A program made the translations under genes and the position numbers. Source: Conoideocrella luteorostrata (taxonomy: Eukaryota; Ascomycota; Sordariomycetes; Hypocreales; Clavicipitaceae). From it: DNA of 40,461 nt. Positions 9,450 to 18,944 of this stretch are shown here, piece after piece; the stretch's first letter is position 1; every line of letters starts with the position of its first letter. The notes under the pieces are model-generated. The model saw only the letters and a list, made by a program, of their open reading frames with translations. It ran no database searches and was not told the DNA's origin. The stretch is taken from contig JASWJB010000358.1 of NCBI GenBank assembly GCA_032433595.1, positions 1-40,461 of the forward strand. The letters are read 5' to 3'.

Positions 9450-11063
9450 ATGATTCGCGCTCATTTTTCAGGCCTCGTGATAACGCTTCTCGTCACCCTC
9501 TTGTCACATGTGGCTGCTGGCGCAGCAGCGAAAAAGCTGAAGTGTTTGCCTTCGGCTCTCTCCGTACCGCCGCCCTTTGGCGCAAAGATCCAAGATATTA
9601 CAGCCTCGTCAGTCTACAGCTACAACATATCCGTAGCCCAGAACGGCGGCAACCCTCCCTTCGACACCAATTTCACGGGCCTCGATTTCTGCAACGTCAC
9701 CGTCACATACATCCACCCGGGCCAAAAGAACATCATCCACGTTCAAGTTTGGCTGCCTCTCAAGGGCTGGAACGGCCGTTTCCAAGGCTCCGGCGGCGGT
9801 GGATGGGCAGCCGGTCTGGGGGCACTGTCACTTGCACCGGGAGTTGCACTGGGCTACGCAACGGCAGAGACTGACGGTGGCCATGCAGAGGCAGACCTGA
9901 ATCCCGCGTCATGGGCCCTCGATAGCCCCGGCAACGTGGACCTCAACAACTTGCAGAACTTTGCGTCGACCGCGATGGGCGACCTGGCCATCATTGGCAA
10001 GGCTGTAACGAAGAGCTTCTATGGCTCACCTGCCAAGTACTCGTATTGGAATGGCTGCTCGACAGGAGGCAGAGAGGGTTTCATGCTCGCGCAGCGCTAT
10101 CCAGATGCATTCGACGGCATACTGGCTTTCTCTCCAGTCATCAATTGGCCCCAGGTGCCCACTGCGACTTACTGGTCGCAGCATGTCATGAAAAGCCTGA
10201 ATTATTATCCCCTGCCCTGCGAAATGACGGCCATCACGGCTGCTGCAATCAAAGCATGTGACAGTCTGGATGGTGTCGAGGACGGCATCATCTCGCTTCC
10301 AAACCTTTGCGGCTTCGATGCCAGAAGCCTGGTTGGCAAGCCATTCAGCTGCGATGATGGCACTAATCAGCCTCTCACCTTGAAGTTTTCTTCTCAAGCA
10401 GCAACTATCGCCAATGCTGCGTGGGCTGGTCCTCACTCGCAGAGTGGCGCTCGGCTATGGTATGGCATCGACAGAGAAGCTCAATTCATGGGTGTTGCCA
10501 ACACAAGCTGTTCCGGCAAGACTGCCGACACTTGTGTCGGGGCTCCTTTTCAGCTCGGCGCGCAGTGGATCAAGTTCTTCCTTGCCAAGGATCCCGAATT
10601 TTCCTTCGCCAAGATGAGCGACGCAAAGTATGCCGCTCTCTTCCACTCTTCGGTCCAGCAGTACCAGTCCATCATTGGCACTAACGACCCGGATCTGTCG
10701 CAGTTCCGCTCAAAAGGCGGCAAGATGATAGCGGTGCATGGCTTTGCGGATGAAGTTGTCCCCATTGGCGGCACGGTCGACTACTATCAGCAGGTTCTGT
10801 CCATGGATAGTACGGCTACGGACTATTTCCGTTTCTTCCAGGCTCCTGGCGTTGCGCATTGTGCTTCGTATGTCGGTCCATACCCACGAGATGCGCTTAA
10901 CTCTCTCGTAAAGTGGGTGGAGCGCGGCCAGGCTCCTGACACTCTCACGGCAGTTGACCCCAAGGGTGAGATTGTCAGAGATCTCTGCCCTCATCCAAGA
11001 GTGCAACGATACATTGGCGGGGACCCCAAGAAGCCAGGGAGCTTCAGATGTTCCAAGAGATAA
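9450..11063 (+). CDS. Secreted tannase/feruloyl esterase family enzyme (537 aa, single exon)
   Basis: This is a PF07519 enzyme that cleaves feruloyl or galloyl esters of plant polymers outside the cell. It shows the family's CS-D-HC arrangement: Cys203-Ser204 in GCSTGGREG, Asp434 in HGFADEVVP and His470-Cys471 in GVAHCASY, where the two cysteines normally form a disulfide joining the catalytic Ser and His. A likely calcium loop (DSLDGVEDG) and further lid cysteines are present. The frame opens at 9318, but the ATG at 9450 is preferred: it follows a TATA box and begins a typical signal peptide (MIRAHFSGLVITLLVTLLS). No intron is needed. The neighbours are a divergent secreted carboxylesterase and, downstream, a minus-strand transcription-factor-like gene. 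Whether it acts on tannin, ferulate or other aryl esters cannot be told from sequence. Confidence 0.92.
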   Translation: MIRAHFSGLVITLLVTLLSHVAAGAAAKKLKCLPSALSVPPPFGAKIQDITASSVYSYNISVAQNGGNPPFDTNFTGLDFCNVTVTYIHPGQKNIIHVQVWLPLKGWNGRFQGSGGGGWAAGLGALSLAPGVALGYATAETDGGHAEADLNPASWALDSPGNVDLNNLQNFASTAMGDLAIIGKAVTKSFYGSPAKYSYWNGCSTGGREGFMLAQRYPDAFDGILAFSPVINWPQVPTATYWSQHVMKSLNYYPLPCEMTAITAAAIKACDSLDGVEDGIISLPNLCGFDARSLVGKPFSCDDGTNQPLTLKFSSQAATIANAAWAGPHSQSGARLWYGIDREAQFMGVANTSCSGKTADTCVGAPFQLGAQWIKFFLAKDPEFSFAKMSDAKYAALFHSSVQQYQSIIGTNDPDLSQFRSKGGKMIAVHGFADEVVPIGGTVDYYQQVLSMDSTATDYFRFFQAPGVAHCASYVGPYPRDALNSLVKWVERGQAPDTLTAVDPKGEIVRDLCPHPRVQRYIGGDPKKPGSFRCSKR

Positions 11064-11490
11064 GCATACTGCCCCTTCATACTTCCAGATCAAAGGCGAC
11101 CACAAAGCGATCCCGTCGCCATTTCTTTGTTGAAGTTTGGAGAGCCATAGATCAACTTTACAATAGTCGTGGTCCACCTCTCTTTACTTGGCTACCTTTC
11201 CGTAAATTTTACTCAGACTGTTTCATAGGTCTTTCTAGTGTATCTTTCATACGTAAATTAGTTCGGCGTCTAGGATTTTAAGGCTAGGACGACGTGACAT
11301 TATGCGAGTTTGTCACCATACACGTGTACTAGTGTCCGACACACGACCAGCAACGCAACTTCAATTCGGCAATGGGATCAACTAGAGACCCAAATCAATT
11401 CTGATTAAACTCTTACGTGACAAGATCAAATGGTTAAGCTGCTATTCTAAGGTTATCGGATGTGACGCTCTTCAATAAAGCAATTCGAGC
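11064..11490. other. 3' flank of tannase gene, no gene seen
   Basis: AT-rich sequence after the tannase stop, presumably its 3' UTR and terminator. I see no open frame worth naming. Confidence 0.5.
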
Positions 11491-11685
11491 CTAATGGGCA
11501 CGCCGGAGCAAAGCCCCGAACAAAGATACAGTTCAAGGACGACGGTGGAACCCGCCGACCTACTAGATAGTCAGGTTAGGACCCCTCTTATAGCTGATTT
11601 GCTTCACTTGATCAAATTGGTCAAGTCCAAACTCCACGTGAACTGCGATTCCGTCAGCTGAGAGGCTCTTTCGCCCACACACCAG
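11491..11685. repeat. Dispersed ~200-bp repeat, copy A
   Basis: It starts at about AATGGGCACGCCGGAG and ends at about CTCTTTCGCCCACACACC. It aligns along its length with copy B (about 14734-14936) and over its right half with copy C (about 17320-17442), in the same orientation. Shared blocks include ACGGTGGAA, GACCCCTCTTATA (A and C), CACGTGAA (A and B) and CGCCCAC near the right end. No coding capacity remains. It may be a solo LTR, a MITE or the tail of a longer element; I cannot identify the family. Confidence 0.6.
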
Positions 11686-12263
11686 CTATGCCCATGGAAA
11701 GAAAGCGTTCTGCTGTCAGCCACTGTTGTTTGGAGGTGCTTGCCCACCCAATACGTGCGCGTGCCTTGGCTACAGAAACAGCTGAATATGAATGGGCAAA
11801 GGGTCTTCCAATGTCGCTACTAAAAAACCTTGCACGCATTTTTCAGCATTATACTAACCAACTTTCATATGCCCTGAGGCTAGACCCCGCAATGAAAATA
11901 ATTAGCAGAGAGCAATGAAAGTAGAAGCAAGTAACACAGAGCAAGAAACTCATGAATAATTCAGCTGGATGGGATCAAGCGCAGAACCGACACCAATGAC
12001 TTGACCTGTGTGGAGCGAGTGTTCACGAGGGACTGTGACCCGGCTGGCAATTGGGATTTGGTCCACATCCTCGAAGCGGCTTTTCAGATTTGCTGCTGTT
12101 CGGACGAGCCGTAATTGGAGTCTTATTTAGCAATAGGTCCTTTCTTGATGCACGAGCTTATGGTTCTATCGTTTTGGCTATGTACGATACCTTGACGCTT
12201 CGCGATCCTGAGTAGACATCTAGAAGATCATACCGGCAAAAAGATCCTCCGTGTTTCTAGTCC
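11686..12263. other. Intergenic, no gene seen
   Basis: This lies between repeat copy A and the 3' end of the transcription-factor-domain gene. The open frames here (for example 11688-11918) extend from the repeat and show no recognisable product. Confidence 0.45.
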
Positions 12264-13802
12264 TCAGTGTTTCCTCGAATTACGATAAGTATCCTCCAGT
12301 TGTTGCACAACGCGAAACAGCTGTCTATCCTGCCTTGGTTTGAAGTACATGTAGGCGGTCAGGATACTTTCCAACTGCTCAACTCCGCCGGCGTAACCAT
12401 CACCGTCACGCGCGAGCCGAAGTATGAATGCATCCTGCTCTGCTCTGGATTCGGCTGCCATGGCTCCGATGAAGCAAAGCCACGTCATCGAATTACGGTT
12501 CCAACCAGTCTGCTCGTCTGCTGTCGTGTCCAAAACACGGCAAAGTTTCTTGGCCATCCATGCTGCTCCAGCTCGCATGCCCTGACAAGTCAACAGTACC
12601 ACGAGGGCAGCAAGCGACGTGCAGCGCTCCAGAGATATTTTCGATTCGTGGTAAACCCAGAGCAAACGGTTTTGAAGGGCATGTAGACGAAAGGATAGCC
12701 ACGACTCGGCTTCGAGCGTCACGTCGTCTGCAGAACGCCAAATGACGTGAGATACTTGGAAATAATCTATGCAGTCTCGCAGCAGCTGGAGAATTTCTGG
12801 TCTACTGTGCTGGAGCAGAAGCTCAGAGCCCATAGAAGGCGTTGCCATCGCATTCCCAAGCCGCTGCTTGATGTTGGCGGGCAAGGGGCCTGGATCCCAC
12901 CAAGCGCGTAACATCGGAGGTTCATCCCTCGCAAATGAGGCGTGTTTGTCTCCCAAAATGATAGACTCCACGACGTACGGATCGACGTTTCCCCAGCCAC
13001 CAGCGTCCTCAATTATTTGCAATATTGTTTTGAGGTGGATCTGGTGCCCGACCCGTCCTGGGCCGTGAAACGCCTTGATCAGGGATGAGGGATCAGCGGC
13101 CTGCCGCTTCTTGTCTATCATATCTCTCCAGCCTTCGGTTATAGCGAGAGAGTAGATTGAGATTAGCAGCCAGTCGTCCACTCGGTGCTGAGGTCTCTGG
13201 ATATGGCTTCGGAGAGCTTGGAGTGCTTTCAAGTGAAACATATCTGCATCTTCCACCAAGTCCACACGGCCCCTTGCCCAGCAAAGGAAGCTGAGCGCGT
13301 ACGCAAGCGTTGCACACATGAGCATCTCGTCATGAACGCACTGCACGAGTCGTTTGTGTATCATGGCGTCGTGACGAGTCACCGCGCGCGTGCTGCTGAT
13401 GGCCACCGGCGCGAATGCTTCAATGAGGAAATTCTGCCTGACAACGTCGCTAAAGACGATGCGGAGGGTGGTGAGATGCGAGCCTGCAGATTTGCCAACA
13501 ACAGTGCTGTGAAACGGATCGCTGCTATTGTTGACCGGCTGACGCATCTCGGAGAGCCTGAGACCTGTGTCAGCCTTCTTGCCAGGATGCAGCTGCAAAG
13601 TCGAGGTGAACTCGGCCCAGGCTGGCGTAGATACCCCTCGAGCCTGGGCTTCTGCTCTCCGCCGTCTCTGCTGAGCATGCTGCTGGAGGCGAGCCTTGGT
13701 CGCAGCTTTGATTGACTGTGTAGTAGAGGATGGAGGCGCATGTGGAACAAAGAGGAGTTCACCTCTGCCAAGACTGCCGGGACATGAAGGCTTGTCTCCC
13801 AT
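12264..13802 (-). CDS. Fungal-specific transcription-factor-domain protein without a zinc cluster (512 aa)
   Basis: This is a single exon. The ATG at 13802 is the first in frame; the frame extends a little further to a GTG only. The protein begins with FVPHAPPSS, then a basic Arg/Lys stretch (residues ~30-50, QQRRRR), which is typical of fungal proteins that carry the PF11951-like regulator domain but no N-terminal Zn2Cys6 motif. The middle part (DEMLMCATLAYALSFL, then FHLKALQALRSHI, then DDWLLISIYSLAI) matches the first helices of that domain. There is no CX2CX6C motif in the protein or in the 500 bases upstream. It may act as a regulator through partners, or descend from a true DNA-binding activator. 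It lies next to the tannase gene, tail to tail. No specific target can be named. Confidence 0.75.
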   Translation of the reverse strand: MGDKPSCPGSLGRGELLFVPHAPPSSTTQSIKAATKARLQQHAQQRRRRAEAQARGVSTPAWAEFTSTLQLHPGKKADTGLRLSEMRQPVNNSSDPFHSTVVGKSAGSHLTTLRIVFSDVVRQNFLIEAFAPVAISSTRAVTRHDAMIHKRLVQCVHDEMLMCATLAYALSFLCWARGRVDLVEDADMFHLKALQALRSHIQRPQHRVDDWLLISIYSLAITEGWRDMIDKKRQAADPSSLIKAFHGPGRVGHQIHLKTILQIIEDAGGWGNVDPYVVESIILGDKHASFARDEPPMLRAWWDPGPLPANIKQRLGNAMATPSMGSELLLQHSRPEILQLLRDCIDYFQVSHVIWRSADDVTLEAESWLSFRLHALQNRLLWVYHESKISLERCTSLAALVVLLTCQGMRAGAAWMAKKLCRVLDTTADEQTGWNRNSMTWLCFIGAMAAESRAEQDAFILRLARDGDGYAGGVEQLESILTAYMYFKPRQDRQLFRVVQQLEDTYRNSRKH

Positions 13803-14733
13803 TTCAGGGGACACGTGAGAGGGTCAAACTTGCTCGCCTGCAAGGGCCTGTTTCCAGGCGCACAACTTGGTGCAGGGCTAACAGTTGCCGCATGCACACG
13901 AGATTTGTACACTCAGGATTTGGGCCCTCAAGAATCATGCGCTCAGGATTTGTGGCAGCTATGTGCGTGTGCGGTGGGGCGCCCATATGTCCCGGGACGC
14001 CTGGACGGATGACTCCTAGCGCCTACGGAGTAGTGTTGCGGCACCGTACAGTCGCTGGCGGCATCCACTCACTCACTGCCCGACTGCCCGTCTGCCAGAG
14101 TAAAATCGACGCCCGGTCGTCGCAATCAAGTTTTAGCAGGCCATGCCTCTTGTTCATGGCCAAGCCTCTTAGACAGTACTGTGACTAGTTGTCCAGTGCT
14201 CCATGCTCCGTGTACAATGTACTGTTCGCGCTATTAGCGTGAAACTGCATTTCGTGCTAGATTTATTGACACAAAGCAGCAGACAAAGTGTCTCATGGGA
14301 GCTAGCCAGCTCAGACTTTCGACCCAAGTTGGCGAGATACATGGAACGGCATGGCATCGTAGACGAACCAAGAGCGAACAAGTCTTGGAGGGAACAAAAA
14401 GACCGGACCGTAAGGATTACAGAGCGGAGGTGAGACATGGAACCAGATGAAGCGCAAGATGACAGACAAGCTTTGATTTGAGAATGATGCCGACTTGGGA
14501 ACTAAACCAGCGGGGAGATCCGTCTTATGCGCATGATGACGCCGCTCGATCGCTTCTTTCACGCGCCCATCGAAGCCGTGTCCGTCACCAGCATGCAGAT
14601 CTCAGCGTGAATTTCGTAACAGCTGGAGTTAGTTCCATCCAACAGGTCAGAACCATGTTGGTTCTTCCTCGATAGTCTAACAGCTTGCCTGAAGATTGTC
14701 GAGCTACTGTGCACTCCATCAAGTAATTTAATT
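13803..14733. other. Intergenic, no gene seen
   Basis: Upstream region of the transcription-factor-domain gene. It includes one TACGGAGTA motif at 14024-14032. The open frames on both strands overlap one another and none resembles a known family. Confidence 0.45.
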
Positions 14734-14936
14734 TTAATGGGTGCGGGAGCAAGGCTCCCGATGAAGACATAATTCTTGAACACGGTGGAAACTTCTTGAT
14801 TCGATAATGCTGCGGTAATAAGAGGGATAAGCCCTCTACTTGTAGCTATATTAATTAATCTAACTGAATTGTTTAAATCCAAAAACTCACGTGAATTTAT
14901 TCCAGTCGCCCTAGAGGCTCGTTTCCGCCCACGCAC
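14734..14936. repeat. Dispersed ~200-bp repeat, copy B
   Basis: This copy matches copy A from AATGGGTGCGGGAGC to CCGCCCACGCAC. It contains a 7-bp hairpin (CGGGAGC-AAG-GCTCCCG) near 14743-14760 and a second inverted repeat (AGAGGG...CCCTCT) near 14820-14838. It is more AT-rich than copy A, as would fit C-to-T decay such as RIP, though this is not proven. Confidence 0.6.
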
Positions 14937-15662
14937 TATTTACCCTCTTCTTTAGTATAAGCTAGATATTCGCCTCTAATAGAGTAATTGTGCGTGAAGG
15001 CGAAAACAGTGAACTTGGCCACATATGTCAACACAAACCATCCAAACCATCTGCTAGCAGCAGAAGCAGTAAGGTATATATGATTGACTCGAGCAGTATG
15101 GACCCGGACATTGTGGATTGGGCTCATCCTTATGGCTCAAAACCTCCCCATCGTAATATTTTTACATATTTTTTGGGGCTCTGCGGCATGAAATGTAATC
15201 ATTCCTATCATGGCAACTCTTGCAGCCTGTGGCCTAACTTTGTGTCGTTAGACTCTTATATATTCATTTGGCAGGCAACCTGAAGACAGCCGGGAAACTT
15301 TCAGGCAGAATACTACCCCCGAAGCAATGATAGGAGAGATTTTCACTCGTACGGCTACCGATCCGAAAGACATCTCAATAGGTATATACGCTGTTTTGAC
15401 TTCTCTTGACGTTCCGTCTTCACCACTAGACTATTCCGGAAACTTGACCTCCATTCATCAACGTCTATTTCTCGAACTCAATAAATAGTCAAATTCGTTA
15501 AATCTACTACTTCTGTACAAATCATCACGAAGTTTACAAGATCAATCGATTTCTGAGGTTCCAAATTAGAACCTTTAACCTGAGCAGTCGTGATTGGATC
15601 CCACTACGTTTCTGACCTGTAATGAGGGCAAAAATATACTTAACATCTTCTGATCATCAATT
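14937..15662. other. Intergenic, no gene seen
   Basis: AT-rich sequence between repeat copy B and the HET-like fragment. I looked for an upstream HET domain belonging to that fragment and found no coding frame for it. Confidence 0.5.
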
Positions 15663-16328
15663 ATGCACAAGAAGAGATCCGTAATATCTGAATCTTGGAT
15701 TCTGCATGTCGACGGAGTTTTGTTTGATAGGGTCAGCTGGAGGTGCAGCTCTGTTAAAGAAACAAGCGCAACGTCCCTCGCCGCTGAAAAAGAATTACAC
15801 CTACACAACGTTGAGATGTTCCAGACCCTTATAAAGAGGTATCCGGAGCACTGGAGGAGTAAACAGCAGCATATGGCATTGTTTCTCAACAGTGATGATT
15901 TCAGTTCGCATGAGACGTCATGTTTCTTTGAATGGTCGTCCATGATGCGAAAAACAGCCCAGAAGCCACCACTAGCCGCCCTCAACGCGCCCAAGGCTCG
16001 ACCGCTATGCATTGAGATGCACATCAGGATCTGTAATGGCTTATCAAAGAAGTCGAGAATCCTGTTTCTCACACGGAAAACATATTCCCTGGGTCTTTGC
16101 AAAGGTTCTCAAGGTTCTCAGGTCGGTGATGTTTTGGTGTTTGTCTCCGGTGTAAGTAATCCGCTTCTTCTCCGGGAAAACATACAGGGCGGTACTTATA
16201 TTCTTGTAGGATTTGCTACATTCGTCATGCCCCCCGGAGTTCCAGATATTGATCCTCCGCCCAATTTGACAGACAGATGGTCAGATAGACATGTTGGCCT
16301 CAGCTGCTGCCAGGCGCTGTGCGCGTAA
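15663..16328 (+). pseudogene. C-terminal fragment of a HET-domain-type protein (221 codons)
   Basis: The open frame ends with a segment (RKTYSLGL, then SQVGDVLVFVSG, NPLLLREN, TYILVGFATFV) that follows the C-terminal pattern of heterokaryon-incompatibility (HET, PF06985) proteins: a Y-LGLGP-like turn, a GDVVCVL strand, a P-LLR strand and a Y-LVGE strand. An earlier piece (LHVDGVLFDRVS) fits their preceding beta segment. The N-terminal HET/TIR-like domain, about 350 residues, is missing, and the upstream DNA is not coding. The GECYVHGIMDGE-type ending is also degraded. It is therefore most likely a truncated relic near diverged repeats. A short standalone protein cannot be excluded. The family assignment comes from pattern memory only. 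Confidence 0.5.
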
Positions 16329-17319
16329 ATAATGCTGGCTAGTATGCTTAGTACTTTATTAAGTCTACTGTAACTCATGTAACGCGATAAATCCTCTAGA
16401 TAGTTTGTATGGATGCCTTGGCCTTAAACTGTACCTTTGACCTCGTTATTTGCTCTCATATGACACATGGGTCAGGAACTAGCTACTAAGCGAGCCTACC
16501 TCACACCGGGCATTTTCTCATCTTCCCTCATCACTGTTTATTAGTACAATTGGATTCAAAAACGAGGTGATGTAAGATGTCGCCACTGGAAGTCCTCCGC
16601 TTGGATTGGAATTTGGCAACGATACTCTGCTCTAAGATGGAAGCGGCAGGGATGGCGAGCTGCTTGCCATGCATGGTGATCAGCGAAATCTGCGTCTGTG
16701 CCAATTCAAACAACTGCAACAAATAGCTGCCCTACGAAGGGGATGCAACATGACTATACGCGAAGGAGCTCCTGTCCGTCATAACAGGGGGTGAGGTTGC
16801 AGCGCTAACTTCAGTGGGCGAAATGGCCAAGGCGGCAACCAAATTGCCCTACGCAGAGCACAACTGGGATGACAATATCAGAGGGCGGGGATGATTAGAG
16901 CATTGTTGTAACGAGCAGGGGGGTAGACAGGCGACACAGAACTTACGTCAACCTACTATTTAATTGTAAGTCTGGAACTACGATTAATATTAAGCCTTTA
17001 TTCTTTGCATCAGTGACCCTACCGACTTCGCAGGTGGGATAACAACAAATAAGTACTACCCAGGATACAGGTTGCTCGAGATGTTACAACTTCATAAAAT
17101 CAACAGATAAATAATTGTTCCATATGCAAAGAATCACGCAGCGGAGGCCAAAAAAAAATATATTCCCTCGTGCTCAGACATGGAACATGGCTGGTGGGCG
17201 ACTTCAGCCAAACGGCATGCTTAGCTCGACACTGTTTTCTGCTTTTATGGCTCGGTGCCTTTTCCTTAGGAATATCTCGTATAAACGCTTTTCAAGCACA
17301 TCAGTTCAAGCATAATAGG
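16329..17319. other. Intergenic, no gene seen
   Basis: Gene-poor sequence with short frames such as 16531-16722 (minus) and 17115-17315 (plus). None has a recognisable motif or a codon bias I could defend. Confidence 0.45.
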
Positions 17320-17442
17320 CCTTAGGGCGAGCCAAGACCCCTCTTATAACAATTTACAGCCACTAGACCAGGTCAGTCAAGTCCGAATTCTTACGAGAGC
17401 AATTCAGTCTTCCTGCAGGGCATCTCTTTCGCCCACAGACGT
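17320..17442. repeat. Dispersed repeat, copy C (right half only)
   Basis: It contains GACCCCTCTTATA (17336-17348), GTCAAGTCCGAATTC and ATCTCTTTCGCCCACAGACG, which align in order with the right half of copy A. The left half with the ACGGTGGAA block is absent, so this copy is truncated. Confidence 0.5.
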
Positions 17443-18035
17443 GTATTTGCCTAAATAGCCGCGTCGGCCGATCGCCGCTCAAATATAAATGTGGATGCGA
17501 TGAAGGATGGGACCATCGAGACGACAGCTTCCCAACGGAGGTGATAGTGATTGCGTTGGCTGCCGCTGTCATGCACGCATGCGCGTTCCCTCTAATACGG
17601 ATTTGGCGATGACGAGGTTCGTGGTGGCTCCAAATGCCCTGCTTCAGAGCTCTTCCAGGACCGACCTCATTGCTCAGTTGGTCAAGACTTTTGATGGGAG
17701 CCCCACCTGACTCAGTTGGAGCCCAAGATAAAGCCGCTGGGTAAATGGAATTGTATCCTCGAGTGTAGGGAGGGCTTTTGGTAGTATTTTGTCCACCCTG
17801 GCTAATGTGTCACCGTAGATGAGACTTCCAAATGGATCGGGCCGGCTCTTGGAACTAAAATTGCAAGTTGGGATGTTAATTCGGTGGCCAGAGTCCATAT
17901 TTCACCGCCGGCACAGACACAACTACAAGGGAATGTCGGCCTATCATCCCGTCCTGGTCGATTCCTCGAGTCAAGTCTAATAGCATAACTCTCTGTATTA
18001 CGGAACTGTATTGTATCTAGCGACCATAAATAATG
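17443..18035. other. Intergenic, no gene seen
   Basis: Sequence between repeat copy C and the 3' end of the three-exon hypothetical gene. Short opposing frames at 17507-17898 show no family features. Confidence 0.45.
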
Positions 18036-18944
18036 CTAATCATTTGAAGCCCTGCTCTCTATATCTTCAAATACATCAAGGCATTCTTCTAAAGCTATAC
18101 GTGCAGAGGTTAGATTAGTTGCTCAATGCGCCGCTTGCCTAACTGGATATGACATACCTGCTTCGATTTGTTCTTCCCACACGCCGTACTGGTAATCCAC
18201 TAGGCCGTGGCGCTCGAGTCTGTCACACAGTCGCACCAGCTCATCGCCCAATTCCTCGATCTTGGCCTTGGTCATGAGCCTTCGGGGGTTGGATATATTT
18301 CGCCTCGATGTCATAAGCTCTTTTTGTTGGAAAGCTAATGCTAGCCAGCCATGGTTGAAGTCATCCCACAGACTAAGCCTCACTTCGTGCAGGGACGGGT
18401 TATCCTGATGCAGACCTAATCTGTTAGCAATGGCTGGTTATACTTACACATGCTATATTGCGTTCATACCTAGTTCAACGACCCGAGTTAGCAGCCACTG
18501 TGATAATTCCAACATAGTACCTGATGCTCTCTCAAGCTGTCCGTCGGCAACATCTCGGAAGACTGTTCCGAGCTGCCGTCGATAGTTACTCCACATAGAA
18601 GCTGTTGCCCCAACGTCAGCATGGCGACTGCCTAAAATTTCGGGGTTTACTCCGCTGGGTTGCTTCAACTCGAACATGGTATTGAGTTGACCCATGCCTG
18701 TATTCTGCCGATAACATGACGTATCTGACGTAAAGTAACCCGATGGGAGTAGTGGCGGCATCATCTCCATCACTGCATAATGCCGCTGCGTGAACTCCTG
18801 CGTGTTATAGGCAGCTTGTTCTGCTTCTGTACGCGGCGGTAGATGATTCATCATCATGCCCGCGTTGTAGTCACCAAAACTTGATGTTCGAGTTGAAGCG
18901 TCGTTCCCATAATTAGTGCCATACGTTGTGAGAATAGAGGACAT
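18036..18944 (-). CDS. Conserved fungal hypothetical protein (3 exons, 263 aa)
   Basis: Exons 18944-18470, 18415-18158 and 18094-18036 are joined by introns of 54 nt (GTATGA...GCTAACAGATTAG) and 63 nt (GTATGT...CTAAC...ATAG), both phase 1. The product has a polar, low-complexity N-terminus (about 1-75, rich in Thr, Asn, Met) followed by a helical region with WSNYRRQLG, LLTRVVELGLH, LWDDFNHGWLAL and LGDELVRLCDRLERHGLVDYQ, then VWEEQIE and an acidic tail. I recall this second half as a recurrent pattern in fungal proteins of unknown function, sometimes downstream of transcription-factor-like parts. There is no signal peptide or membrane segment. The fact that both splices restore the conserved run supports the model. 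The function is unknown. Confidence 0.72.

Noticed and set aside
14559..14936. 125-codon minus-strand open frame
   Set aside because: It mostly coincides with dispersed repeat copy B; copy A carries stops in the corresponding frame, so it is repeat DNA rather than a gene.
15575..16102. 175-codon minus-strand frame opposite the HET-like fragment
   Set aside because: The antisense frame shows no motif, while the plus strand shows the HET C-terminal pattern.
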